Assembly: GCA_943789355.1 (NCBI GenBank)
Contig: CALSTU010000004.1
Span: forward strand, 620,001 to 684,000
Length of the DNA: 64,000 nucleotides
Direction of reading: 5' to 3'
Source: UBA7430 sp002478765
Lineage (GTDB): Bacteria; Bacteroidota; Bacteroidia; Flavobacteriales; UBA7430
Shown: positions 34,607-43,342 of the stretch, in pieces
Numbering within the stretch: position 1 is the first letter of the stretch
Layout of the letters: every line of letters begins with the position of its first letter
Notes under the pieces: generated by a model
Database searches by the model: none
What the model was told of the DNA's origin: nothing
The model's input: the letters and a program-made list of their open reading frames with translations, nothing else
Translations under genes and position numbers: made by a program

Positions 34607-35905
34607 CTATTTTTCTATGGCTTGCTTGATGTCAGCAAGGATGTCAGAAATGTGCTCGATCCCGATGGACAAACGAATCATGTTTGGTTTCACACCACTG
34701 ATCAGTTGCTCTTCGGCACTCAGTTGTTCGTGTGTGGTAGAAGCAGGATGAATGGCAAGACTTTTAGAGTCCCCTACATTCGCCAAGTGAGACACCAATT
34801 CTAGGTTGTTGATGAAATCTTGTCCTTTTTCCAGCCCTCCTTTAATTTCAAAGCTCAAGACACCACCGGCACCTTTTGGAAGGTATTTTTGAGCCAATGC
34901 GTAGTATTTGTTTGACGGAAGACCCGGGTAGTTTACTTTTTCTACGTTCGGATGCGCTTCTAAGAATTTAGCTACTTCAAGTGTGTTCTCTACCGTCCTT
35001 TCCATTCTCAAGGACAGTGTTTCAATACCTTGAATGATTTGGAATGCATTCATTGGGCTCATGGCCATTCCAAGGTCTCTAAGACCTTCTACCCGTGCGC
35101 GGATCGCAAAGGCAACGTTAGGAAGACCTAAAGGATTCCCTTCACCGAAAACTTCCCAGAAGTTTAGTCCATGATATCCTTCACTAGGTTCTGAAAATTG
35201 TTTGAATTTTCCGTTACCCCAATTGAAGTTCCCTCCATCAACCACAATACCTCCAATGGATGTACCGTGACCACCAATCCATTTGGTTGCTGAAGAGGTT
35301 ACCACATTGGCGCCGTGTTCTAGCGGTCTGAAAATGTATCCACCAGCACCAAAAGTGTTGTCGACAACCAAAGGAATGTTGTTTTCTTTGGCTACGGCAG
35401 CAATGGCCTCAAAGTCTGGAATATTCAATTCTGGATTACCAATGGTTTCCAGGTATATTGCTTTTGTATTTTCATCGATTTGGGATGCAAAATCTTCAGG
35501 CTGGTCTCCAGCAACAAATTTTACTTGGATGCCAAGTCGTTTGAATTGAACTTTAAATTGGTTGTAGGTACCGCCGTACAAGAATGAGGTAGAAACGAAG
35601 TTTTCTCCTGCTTCTACAATGTTGGTAAGTGCAAGAACCTGTGCCGACATCCCTGAGGCTGTTGCAACAGCAGAAACGCCACCTTCTAAGGCAGCCAGTC
35701 TTTGTTCCAATACGTCGGTCGTTGGGTTCATGATTCGGGTGTAGATGTTACCGAATTCTTTCAGACCAAAAAGGTTGGCTGCGTGCTCTGTGTTGTTAAA
35801 TACGTATGAAGTCGTTTGGTATATAGGCACCGCTCTAGAGTTGGTACTTGCATCAACGCTCTGTCCTGCATGAAGTTGCAGCGTTTCAAATTTTTGTGTA
35901 CTCAT
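34607..35905 (-). CDS. O-acetylhomoserine sulfhydrylase-type PLP enzyme
   Basis: A 432-residue enzyme of the Cys/Met-metabolism PLP family. The N-terminus MSTQKFETLQLHAGQSVD and the ~430-residue length fit the O-acetylhomoserine aminocarboxypropyltransferase (MetY) branch rather than the shorter cystathionine synthases (~380). Conserved parts include YTRIMNPTTDVLEQRLAALE, VVDNTFG with the PLP-contact Asp, and Lys208 in SSATKWIGGHG, the Schiff-base lysine. It would make homocysteine from O-acetylhomoserine and sulfide. A perfect -7 box lies 36 bases upstream. No SAM riboswitch was recognised in the short leader. Confidence 0.92.
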   Translation of the reverse strand: MSTQKFETLQLHAGQSVDASTNSRAVPIYQTTSYVFNNTEHAANLFGLKEFGNIYTRIMNPTTDVLEQRLAALEGGVSAVATASGMSAQVLALTNIVEAGENFVSTSFLYGGTYNQFKVQFKRLGIQVKFVAGDQPEDFASQIDENTKAIYLETIGNPELNIPDFEAIAAVAKENNIPLVVDNTFGAGGYIFRPLEHGANVVTSSATKWIGGHGTSIGGIVVDGGNFNWGNGKFKQFSEPSEGYHGLNFWEVFGEGNPLGLPNVAFAIRARVEGLRDLGMAMSPMNAFQIIQGIETLSLRMERTVENTLEVAKFLEAHPNVEKVNYPGLPSNKYYALAQKYLPKGAGGVLSFEIKGGLEKGQDFINNLELVSHLANVGDSKSLAIHPASTTHEQLSAEEQLISGVKPNMIRLSIGIEHISDILADIKQAIEK

Positions 35906-35941
35906 GGGAGTTGTTTTAGGCTTTGTATAAAAATAAAGTCA

Positions 35942-35949
35942 CAAATTTA
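35942..35949 (-). promoter_or_regulatory. -7 element of metY-like gene
   Basis: TAAATTTG on the minus strand, a perfect TAnnTTTG box. No -33 box at the expected distance. Confidence 0.45.
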
Positions 35950-36085
35950 GGCATAATATCATAAATGCCACACGATTTTAAGGCAATCTTGTTTTGGAGT
36001 AGAAATGGGATGGAAAATAAATCTAGGAACAACTGCTTGTCATTCTAAAATGTAGCGCATTGATCCTGAGTAATAAGTTCTGGAA

Positions 36086-36913
36086 CTATTGTTTGATGAG
36101 CTTTTGGGTTTTCATTCCGGTGGTGGTGGTAATTTCAGATAGATACATACCCTTTGCCATGTTATCAGACTTAATCGTAACCGAATTTTGATTCGGATGG
36201 GTTTGGTGCATTAGTTTTCCCTGAAGGTCGTAAATAGCAACCGAAGTAATCGTTGATTCCGAATTTATATTCCATTCGGAATGGGTAGGGTTCGGGAAAA
36301 GGTTGAAGGACTCCGAATTGTTTTCATCCAGCCCAAGTTCTATTATATCCCAGGAGGTTTGAAGTATGTTGTCGAAGTAAAACGTGGAAAACTCAGATCC
36401 GTCTCCTGTGTTTCCGAAATCAAACATAAGTACGAGGTGGTCAAAAGATGTGGCACTTTGCGGGTAGGTGAATCGCAACAATTCCCATTCATTGGTTTTG
36501 GTGGTGAATTGGTGATTACTCTCAGAAAAGCCGTTGTTTGCATAATTAACGTCTTCCAGTTTGAGTAATACATCCGTTCCTATGGGTGCTGTTGTATATA
36601 TCTTGAATGAAATCACATCATATTGAGAAAAATCAAAGGGTTTATTCAAGGGGATGCGACTGCCTGCCCATGTTGTCCCCCCATCTCTTATGATTTTACC
36701 CACTGAGGGACTTTGGTTGAGGCCCTCTTTGTTTGGGTTATCTACCACTTCTCCGGCTCCCCCGTCAAAGCCTGGTGCATTTGCTTCATTTGTTCCTCCA
36801 GTGAATTTGATTTCTTCCTTTTCAAAATAGATGGGAAGCTCTTGAGAAAAAGCTACCGATGCTGTCATCATAAATAAAGCAAAACATACTAGTTTTTGAG
36901 TGAAGGTAATCAT
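36086..36913 (-). CDS. Secreted carbohydrate-binding-like protein with type IX sorting domain
   Basis: A 275-residue exported protein. After the signal peptide (to VAFSQ, residue 24) comes a beta-sandwich domain with FEKEEIKFTGGTNEANAPGF, VDNPNKEGLNQSPSVGKIIR, WAGSRIPLNKPFDFSQYDVI and FYFDNI, homologous to the two domains of the protein at 37018-38085 and of a type often attached to laminarin-degrading enzymes. The last 75 residues are a type A sorting domain (FNLFPNPT, IYDLQGKLM, KGMYLSEI, TQKLIKQ) for export through the type IX system. It has its own promoter at 36942-36972. Binding of a beta-glucan is inferred from the neighbouring GH3 enzyme. Confidence 0.82.
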   Translation of the reverse strand: MITFTQKLVCFALFMMTASVAFSQELPIYFEKEEIKFTGGTNEANAPGFDGGAGEVVDNPNKEGLNQSPSVGKIIRDGGTTWAGSRIPLNKPFDFSQYDVISFKIYTTAPIGTDVLLKLEDVNYANNGFSESNHQFTTKTNEWELLRFTYPQSATSFDHLVLMFDFGNTGDGSEFSTFYFDNILQTSWDIIELGLDENNSESFNLFPNPTHSEWNINSESTITSVAIYDLQGKLMHQTHPNQNSVTIKSDNMAKGMYLSEITTTTGMKTQKLIKQ

Positions 36914-36941
36914 TGAGGGGGCGGGTTAAGATTATCGTTAA

Positions 36942-36972
36942 CAAATATAGGCATTTGTTTGCATTTGTCCAA
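36942..36972 (-). promoter_or_regulatory. Promoter of the 36086-36913 gene
   Basis: On the minus strand TTG (36972-36970), a 20-bp spacer and a perfect TATATTTG -7 box (36949-36942). Confidence 0.68.
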
Positions 36973-37017
36973 TTGTAAGAATGCAGAGTGATGCGCTAAC
37001 TAATTTGGCGCAATCAA

Positions 37018-38085
37018 CTAGTTTACAAATGTAACGTCATCAAAATAATAGGTTCCCTGGTTGCCATCTCTTCCGTAATTAAAAAACAGGGATGCTTTGT
37101 TAAATGTGGAACCGTTCGCAAGACCAACTTCCAATGATTGTGTTCCTGTTCTTTCATTGGAAAAGTCAAACGACATAAGTTGCCAGCCGCGGGAGTTGGT
37201 GTTCGTTACGGTTTCGCAATTTTGAGTGGCATTGTTTGAGTTTTCAACCTTCAGCATCACAGGAATACCTGCACGTTCAGCCCAAACTCTTACCGTCATG
37301 ATGCTATTTGATGTTGTTAATGGGATGTTGTTTACAAATCCGTCTTCAGTACCGATTGTGGTTCCCGCCCAAGAAGCAGCTCCTCGCGGTTTAACAACCT
37401 TAATAACTTTGTTGTTTTCATCTTCGGGATCGTTTACCAGAGAAGATTCATTTCCCCCAAAATCTGTCGTGGTATAATCGAAACGACTTTCATCAAAGGT
37501 TACAGGTAGGTCAATTTGAAACTGAATTTTTTTAGCCACGTGTCTGATGTCGTCAAAGTAGAACGTAGAGTTTTCAGAGCCATCGCCAACACGATCTCGA
37601 TCAAACATGAAAACAATTTCGTTGTAATCTGGTGGCGTGCCAGAAAAATCCCAGGTGAGGGTATGCCAGGTGCCTGAAGCTCGTGTGAAAACGTCTTCTT
37701 GTTCAGAGGGTCCGGATCCGTTTTCTAGTTTCAGTGTTAACTTTGTACCTACAGGAGCGGTGGTGTATATTTTCATGGTGATGCACTTCAAGGCCTCGAA
37801 ATTCAATTTGTTTTCGAGAGTCATTTTACTCCCAGCCCAGGCGTCATTGTCTTCCAAAAGAGTTCCAGTTCCTCGAACAATTTTAGCCACTTTTGAACTT
37901 AGGTTTGTTGACATGGCTCGTGGGTTGTCTACGATGGTTCCGGTTCCACCATCGTCATAATCTACAAGAGACACGTTGCCATTCTCAAAATTGATCGAGA
38001 GGTTTTGAGCGACGCTTGAAGTCGTCATGAAAAATAGGCACAAGATGGTAAGGGTATTGATCGACTGAATTCTGATTCTTTTCAT
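37018..38085 (-). CDS. Secreted protein with two carbohydrate-binding-like domains
   Basis: A 355-residue exported protein. The signal peptide ends near SSVAQ (residue 27). Two beta-sandwich domains follow, about 28-185 and 190-355. Both carry an LVNDP/VDNP turn, a WAG motif, a conserved (R/K)VWAE or KIYTTAP strand and end in the strand FYFDD(I/V). The first is clearly related to the domain in the protein at 36086-36913. There is no sorting domain; the protein stops at YYFDDVTFVN, so it is probably periplasmic or released by another route. It has its own promoter. Substrate binding, perhaps beta-glucan, is inferred. Confidence 0.78.
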   Translation of the reverse strand: MKRIRIQSINTLTILCLFFMTTSSVAQNLSINFENGNVSLVDYDDGGTGTIVDNPRAMSTNLSSKVAKIVRGTGTLLEDNDAWAGSKMTLENKLNFEALKCITMKIYTTAPVGTKLTLKLENGSGPSEQEDVFTRASGTWHTLTWDFSGTPPDYNEIVFMFDRDRVGDGSENSTFYFDDIRHVAKKIQFQIDLPVTFDESRFDYTTTDFGGNESSLVNDPEDENNKVIKVVKPRGAASWAGTTIGTEDGFVNNIPLTTSNSIMTVRVWAERAGIPVMLKVENSNNATQNCETVTNTNSRGWQLMSFDFSNERTGTQSLEVGLANGSTFNKASLFFNYGRDGNQGTYYFDDVTFVN

Positions 38086-38107
38086 TTTTTCTCGAAAGGG
38101 GTTGATA

Positions 38108-38137
38108 CAAATTTAGTCATATATATTTGATATCAAA
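38108..38137 (-). promoter_or_regulatory. Promoter of the 37018-38085 gene
   Basis: On the minus strand TTTG (38137-38134), an 18-bp spacer and a perfect TAAATTTG -7 box (38115-38108). Confidence 0.6.
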
Positions 38138-38165
38138 TAGTGGGGAAAGTTAATTGGTTTGACCG

Positions 38166-38876
38166 TTAGGATTCAAAAGGGTTTGTGGCCCAAACAGTTA
38201 CTTCGGGAACGAATCCTTTGTCGCGCATTTCGATGATGGAGGTAATTGTGTCTGCAATTTCTTGTCCTCCTAATTTGTTTGAAACTTCAGCCCTTTCAGA
38301 TCGATTGTTTTGAGCAAATGCGGTGGTAACTTCACTGGGGTTGACCAAGCACACACGGATGTTAAATTTACGCAATTCGGCTTGCCAAGATTGCGTCATG
38401 CCTCTTACCGCAAATTTAGACGCTGCATAAACACTGCCGCCCGCAAAACCTTTTAGACTGGCGGTAGAACCAATGTTTATGATGGTGCCCTGTTTTTTTG
38501 CCTTCATAAGGTTGCAAACCTCTTGCGTGAGTAGCGTGAGTCCAAAGACGTTGGTGCGGTAAATGGATTCCAAGTCATTGATGGATATTTCTCCTAGTTT
38601 CGGGAAAACGCCAATTCCTGCGTTGTTAATCAACACATCAACATCACCTCCCAACAGAGCGATTGCTTCTTTCGCCATTTCCGGAATTTCATCCAGTTTG
38701 CTGATGTCTGACGTTAGGGGTATGGCACCGATTTCTTTTGCAACTTTTTTGAGCTTGTTTTCATCGCGGCCTGTGATGATTACTTTAGCTCCTCCCTGAA
38801 TGCATTGTAGAGCGGTTGCTTTTCCGATTCCAGAACTTCCTCCGGTAATGATGATTTTTGCGTTGTACAAATCCAT
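38166..38876 (-). CDS. Short-chain dehydrogenase/reductase
   Basis: A 236-residue classical SDR. The NAD(P)-binding motif TGGSSGIG is at residues 11-18, NNAG at about 84-87, and the catalytic Tyr150 and Lys154 in VYAASK with Ser in INIGSTAS. An Arg after the second strand (ITGRDENKLKK) favours NADPH. The C-terminus is VWATNPFES. It is 18 bp after the aldo/keto reductase and 34 bp plus one gene after the GH3 enzyme, so it may process a sugar or alcohol released there; the substrate is unknown. Confidence 0.9.
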   Translation of the reverse strand: MDLYNAKIIITGGSSGIGKATALQCIQGGAKVIITGRDENKLKKVAKEIGAIPLTSDISKLDEIPEMAKEAIALLGGDVDVLINNAGIGVFPKLGEISINDLESIYRTNVFGLTLLTQEVCNLMKAKKQGTIINIGSTASLKGFAGGSVYAASKFAVRGMTQSWQAELRKFNIRVCLVNPSEVTTAFAQNNRSERAEVSNKLGGQEIADTITSIIEMRDKGFVPEVTVWATNPFES

Positions 38877-38894
38877 GTTTGAGTCTTTTTATAT

Positions 38895-39797
38895 TTAGGG
38901 TAGTTTTTCTCCTCGTGCAGCCACATATATTTCCATCCACTGCTCTAAACTAAGGGCTTTGTTTATGCTTTCCGATGCTCTTTTTATTCGTTCAATTTTT
39001 CCGCTGCCGACGATGGGTATGATTCCTGTTGGGTGTTTAAGTAACCAGCTGTATGCGATTTGGTCTAATGCTTCGGTATTGTGTTCCTGCGCTACTTTCT
39101 GAAGCGCTTGATGTATCCTTTGTTCTTTTTCTGTTGAAGGGTTCATGATGGCGCCTCCTGCTAAGGGCGACCATGCCATAGGTTTTAGTCTTTTTTTGAG
39201 AAAAAAATCTAGGTTTCCATTGTCAAAATGCTCCAGACAATGTGGTGAGATTTCTACTTGATTCGTAACCAAGGGTTCCTCCAAGTAGGAGTTGAGCATT
39301 TCGAATTGTTGCGGTGTAAAGTTGGAAACGCCAAAGTGAAGTACTTTTCCTGATTTTTTAAGGTGGGAAAAAGTATTGGCTACTTCTTGGGGGTCAAAAA
39401 AAGGAGAGGGTCGATGTAATAAAAAAAGATCGATGTAGTCGGTTTTGAAATTCCGCAAAGCTTTTTCAGCCGAAGAGGTGATGTGTTCAAAGCTGTAATC
39501 GTAAAAGCCAATTTTTCGATTGGGGAATTTATGCGATTGAGGTTTAATGCCACATTTGGTGACAATTTCAATTTGAGATCTAAGGCCTTTTTTGAGATTC
39601 AACACCTTACCGAATAATTTTTCACATTCAAAATCACCGTACAGGTCGGCGTGGTCAAAGGTGGTTATTCCCAAATCGAATACTTGTTCGGTGAGGTTTA
39701 GTAATTCGTTTACGGAAAGATTCCATTCCAAAGCTCTCCAGTGGCCGTGAGCTATTGTTGAAACTTCAAACTTAGGGTTTAGTTTTACTCTTTGCAT
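38895..39797 (-). CDS. Aldo/keto reductase (YdhF-like)
   Basis: A 300-residue TIM-barrel NADPH oxidoreductase. The catalytic tetrad is visible: Asp48 and Tyr53 in FDHADLYG, Lys81 in EIVTKCG, and His128 in DLFLLHRPSP. The C-terminal cofactor region reads IPIVGSGKIERIKRASES. The closest pattern is the YdhF/AKR subgroup acting on small aldehydes or sugars. It lies between the GH3 gene (34 bp away) and the SDR gene, probably in one operon. Confidence 0.92.
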   Translation of the reverse strand: MQRVKLNPKFEVSTIAHGHWRALEWNLSVNELLNLTEQVFDLGITTFDHADLYGDFECEKLFGKVLNLKKGLRSQIEIVTKCGIKPQSHKFPNRKIGFYDYSFEHITSSAEKALRNFKTDYIDLFLLHRPSPFFDPQEVANTFSHLKKSGKVLHFGVSNFTPQQFEMLNSYLEEPLVTNQVEISPHCLEHFDNGNLDFFLKKRLKPMAWSPLAGGAIMNPSTEKEQRIHQALQKVAQEHNTEALDQIAYSWLLKHPTGIIPIVGSGKIERIKRASESINKALSLEQWMEIYVAARGEKLP

Positions 39798-39831
39798 TCA
39801 GCCAATATATGACTTGAAAAGGATTTTTCGA

Positions 39832-42800
39832 TTATTTCACAATGATTTTTCGAATTTCTCTGAAGTTCTCTCCTTTCAAGTGAATTAGGTAGGTTTGAGA
39901 GGCGTCCATTTCTGATGGGAGATCGATGCGCTCACGACCTCTAATTCTCTTCTTTAAGAGACGTTTTCCTAGGATGTCGAAAATTTCTAACGTAACTTTT
40001 TCTGTTTGCGGGAGGCCTTCGATGAAAAGTTCTTTTGATACGGGGTTTGGATAAATCTTAACGTTCTCCAGATTTAGGGATTTATTCGAAAGCGATGAGG
40101 CTAATTTCCCGTAGGCTTGCACTTCATACAAGGAGTGTCCGTATTGATTGCCCCACAGCGTTACTCTTTCTAAACCTCTGAGTCGGATGTACCTTGCATT
40201 GCTTTTAGGATAAAATAAATCATTACCTCCATTTGCATCGACCTCATGGGTAACTTCCTCCCAAATGCTTTTGTCTTTTGAGGTTTCAAGAATGTATTCC
40301 GTGGAGTGAGATGCTTCCCATGAAAGTGCAATTACGTCTAAATAATATTCGTCTTCTAGATCTATGAGTAGGTATTGAGGGTCTGAGAATTCAGAACTCC
40401 ATCGGCTGCTAAAATCTCCATCCACAAGATTTTCTGCGGGGTAATCGTTACTTTCCTTCGAAGAGACTTCGATCGGCCTATTCAAGCATAGATTGTTTTG
40501 ATCTGATTTCTCGACGCTTGCAACTTCGATAGCGGATAGCGTTGCGTTGTTTGATTCCATCCACTCATCGATTTCATTGTTTGCATCAATGGTTGCGGTA
40601 ACGGTGAATGATTTTTCAGTAGAAGGTACCCAGTAAGCTGATTCCAAGCCCTCATCTGCACCAATAAGTATTGCCCCCCCGGCGAATAGGGTGTCAGAAA
40701 TACTTGAGCTGAAACTAACTTCTGAGCCGTCTACTTCAAATTTTAATTTTACGTTTGTGTTTGGGAGTAGGTCTTTGGTTCCTTGATTTTTAACCAAGCC
40801 TAAAAATAATACGGAGTCTCCAACTTCTGGAAATCGAGGGTAGCTGTAGATTTTTGAAACTTCCAAATCTGCTTTTGGCGTTCCGTTAGTGATGTTGAAG
40901 TCAACAGAATGGTTCAGCCGATCTGAGGCTCCTCCTACCAGCGCTGTATAAGCTCCTGTAGCGACTTTATAGCCATCCGCTTCTTCGTCGAAATAATACA
41001 ATTCATTAGCGGTGAGGGTGAAAGAAACTGTTTTGGTTTCACCCGACTCCAGATGGATTTTTTCAAATCCCTTCAATTCTTTTTTTGGCATCCAAACTCC
41101 AGCCCCTTTGTTTTGTAGGTACAGTTGAGCCACTTCTTCACCCGCTTTTTCTCCTGTGTTGGTAACTTCTGCAGTAATCGTTACAGGGGCTCCGGCCTCA
41201 AATTGCGTTGCGCTGATTTGCAGATTATCGTAAGCAAATTGTGTGTAACTTAGACCGTGTCCAAAAGCGAATTGTGGTGTAATTCCGAGCTCGTCGTAGT
41301 AGCGATATCCGCCGTTGTAGTCGTCCGAAAAGTCGTCATTCCACACGGGCATTTGAGCATCGTTTACGGGCATGGTTACGGGAAGTTTCCCGCTTGGGTT
41401 GTAATCTCCGTAAACGACATCAGCAATGGCATGACCACCCTCCATGCCGGGGTAAAAGGCGTACAGAAAACCTTTGATGTCTGAGATCGCATCAGGCACG
41501 GCACAGATACCGCCGCTTTTGATCACGACGATGAGGTTTGGATTTACTTTCGCCAGTTCAGAAATAAGCTCTTGTTGCTTTCCAGGGAGTTCTATAGAAC
41601 CTCCGGTTCGGTCTACGGGACCGGGTTCGTAGTTTTCTCCTTCTTGGGTCTGGTCGAGCCCTCCAACAAATACAACATAGTCCGATGTGCTTGCGATGTT
41701 GAGGGCTTCTTCAAATCCGTTTGTGCTCGAACTGTTGATGTCACAGCCTTTGGCGTATTTGATGTTGGCATTTGAGATTTTGTTTTGAAACCCCTCAAGC
41801 GGTGATACTGCGTAAGGAGGGTCTACCCAACTGCTTCCAAATCCATCCAATTGAGCTACCGCGGCACTTGGTCCGATGAGTGCAATGGTTTTGGATGTAT
41901 CGGATATGGGAAGGATTTGATTTTGGTTTTTTAGGAGTACAATGGCTTCTCTACCCGCCTGAAGAGCCAGCTCTTGATGTTCGGGCGTGTTGGCCCCGAT
42001 GAAGGGGTTTCCTTCGGGGAAATGATCCATCATTCCAGAGAGGTATTTAACACGCAGCACGCGTCGGACAGATTTGTCAATGTCGTAGTCTGAAATTTGT
42101 CCGCTGTTGTGGAGGTTGTTCAATCCTTGTTTGAATTTGTTGGGTTGACCGCTAACCACCATTTCGAGATCACAGCCTGCTTGTAGGGCTTTCTTCGCAT
42201 CCCACACCGAACCCCAATCTGAGATGACGTAAAAAGGAAACCCCCACCGATTTCTTAAAATATGCGTGAGCAAAAGAGGGCTCTCGGCAGATTTTTTACC
42301 GTTGATGAGGTTGTAGGCATTCATCACCGAAAGCGCTCCCGCATCTTGGATGACGCGACGAAAGTTGTAGCCATAGTGCTCCATCAACTGACGGTAAGAC
42401 ATGTTGTGGTTTACACCATGTCTGTTTTCTTGCTTGTTTACCCCGTTGAAATGTTTAACCGTGGCAATGGTCGGATTTTCTTGTATTCCTTTCACCAAAT
42501 CAATATTGATGTGTGCACACAAAAATGGATCTTCTCCTCCTGTTTCTGGGCTTCTTCCGTTTCTAGGATCACGACAAAGGTCCAGAGCAGGTCCTAATTG
42601 CTGGTGTTTGCCGTAGGCATGGAACTCTTTACCCATGGCCTTTCCAATTTTGCCTGCTAATTCTGGATTCCAAGAGGTTGCAATACCCATTCCTGTGGGG
42701 AAAGCGGTTGCATCAACAAAACGAACCCCGTGAGGCCCGTCTGAAACAACGATGCCCGGAATGTCGAGATTTGTATTGTCCTCTGTAGACCACATGTCTT

Positions 42801-43014
42801 TTCCGTGAATCTGTTTTACCTTTTCAGCCACAGACATTTGATCTATTTTCTCTTGTATGACTTGTTCTAGGGGGTTTTGTGAATGTGCGGTGTTCCCCAA
42901 CCACAAGAATGAGATGAGCATGCAAGATGCGATGCTCCAGTTGAAACGATTATTTATGTGGTGCCTGCGTTGTGTTTGTTGATTGTTTTCTGACGCGAAG
43001 TATGATTTAATCAT
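39832..43014 (-). CDS. Secreted GH3 beta-glucosidase with CARDB-like, discoidin and type IX sorting domains
   Basis: A multidomain hydrolase of about 1060 residues. From residue 1 of this start: signal region ending near HSQ (46), GH3 N-domain with VVSDGPHGVRF, KHF and the nucleophile Asp in YVISDWGS (about residue 266), GH3 C-domain with LIGPSA and AFYPGMEGGHA, an FN3-like domain (about 628-708), a CARDB-like domain (about 718-840), an F5/8 type C (discoidin) domain (about 848-978) and a type A sorting domain (YPNPVSKELF, IFDILGKRL, REIRKIIVK). Likely cleaves terminal beta-glucosides at the cell surface. The start is uncertain: ATG at 43035, 43014 or 42921 are all possible; the last gives the most ordinary signal peptide. 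Catalytic acid not assigned. It leads an operon with the aldo/keto reductase and SDR. Confidence 0.9.
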   Translation of the reverse strand: MIKSYFASENNQQTQRRHHINNRFNWSIASCMLISFLWLGNTAHSQNPLEQVIQEKIDQMSVAEKVKQIHGKDMWSTEDNTNLDIPGIVVSDGPHGVRFVDATAFPTGMGIATSWNPELAGKIGKAMGKEFHAYGKHQQLGPALDLCRDPRNGRSPETGGEDPFLCAHINIDLVKGIQENPTIATVKHFNGVNKQENRHGVNHNMSYRQLMEHYGYNFRRVIQDAGALSVMNAYNLINGKKSAESPLLLTHILRNRWGFPFYVISDWGSVWDAKKALQAGCDLEMVVSGQPNKFKQGLNNLHNSGQISDYDIDKSVRRVLRVKYLSGMMDHFPEGNPFIGANTPEHQELALQAGREAIVLLKNQNQILPISDTSKTIALIGPSAAVAQLDGFGSSWVDPPYAVSPLEGFQNKISNANIKYAKGCDINSSSTNGFEEALNIASTSDYVVFVGGLDQTQEGENYEPGPVDRTGGSIELPGKQQELISELAKVNPNLIVVIKSGGICAVPDAISDIKGFLYAFYPGMEGGHAIADVVYGDYNPSGKLPVTMPVNDAQMPVWNDDFSDDYNGGYRYYDELGITPQFAFGHGLSYTQFAYDNLQISATQFEAGAPVTITAEVTNTGEKAGEEVAQLYLQNKGAGVWMPKKELKGFEKIHLESGETKTVSFTLTANELYYFDEEADGYKVATGAYTALVGGASDRLNHSVDFNITNGTPKADLEVSKIYSYPRFPEVGDSVLFLGLVKNQGTKDLLPNTNVKLKFEVDGSEVSFSSSISDTLFAGGAILIGADEGLESAYWVPSTEKSFTVTATIDANNEIDEWMESNNATLSAIEVASVEKSDQNNLCLNRPIEVSSKESNDYPAENLVDGDFSSRWSSEFSDPQYLLIDLEDEYYLDVIALSWEASHSTEYILETSKDKSIWEEVTHEVDANGGNDLFYPKSNARYIRLRGLERVTLWGNQYGHSLYEVQAYGKLASSLSNKSLNLENVKIYPNPVSKELFIEGLPQTEKVTLEIFDILGKRLLKKRIRGRERIDLPSEMDASQTYLIHLKGENFREIRKIIVK

Positions 43015-43035
43015 ACAAATAAAAGGATGGAACAT

Positions 43036-43342
43036 TTTCTCTATTCTAAGTTAAACAGTGGGGTTGTTTTTGAATTTCAAATTCAGTTTACTTCAACTCA
43101 AAAATCGTTAATTTCTAAAGTAAGGGTAGATGATGAAATACAGATGCAAATTACCTCGATCAGGCATCATCCGCAATGGCTTGGCGTGATAAAGTGGGTT
43201 TTGAAAAGGCTTTACATAGGTTAATCTTCTAAAATCCAGTAACTTAAATTAATCTATTGTTCTGTAAAGAGTGGAGTTCCGAGGACGTTTTTTGTGGTAA
43301 AGAGAATTTTTTATGGTTTAAAGACGGCTTAAGGATGGGGCG
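43036..43342. other. Gene-free stretch upstream of the GH3 gene
   Basis: About 307 bases between the GH3 and regulator genes, both on the minus strand. A 65-codon plus-strand frame (43027-43224) overlaps the GH3 start and has no protein-like features, so I do not call it. A perfect palindrome, TATGATT-T-AATCATA, lies just outside at 43001-43015. I see no RNA gene, strong terminator or perfect -7 box. Confidence 0.5.

Noticed and set aside
35906..36085. Possible SAM riboswitch before the metY-like gene
   Set aside because: The predicted leader is only about 30 bases and shows no conserved riboswitch helices.
43027..43224. A 65-codon plus-strand reading frame
   Set aside because: It overlaps the GH3 start region, lacks any recognisable feature or promoter, and ends in intergenic DNA. 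Treated as a chance frame.
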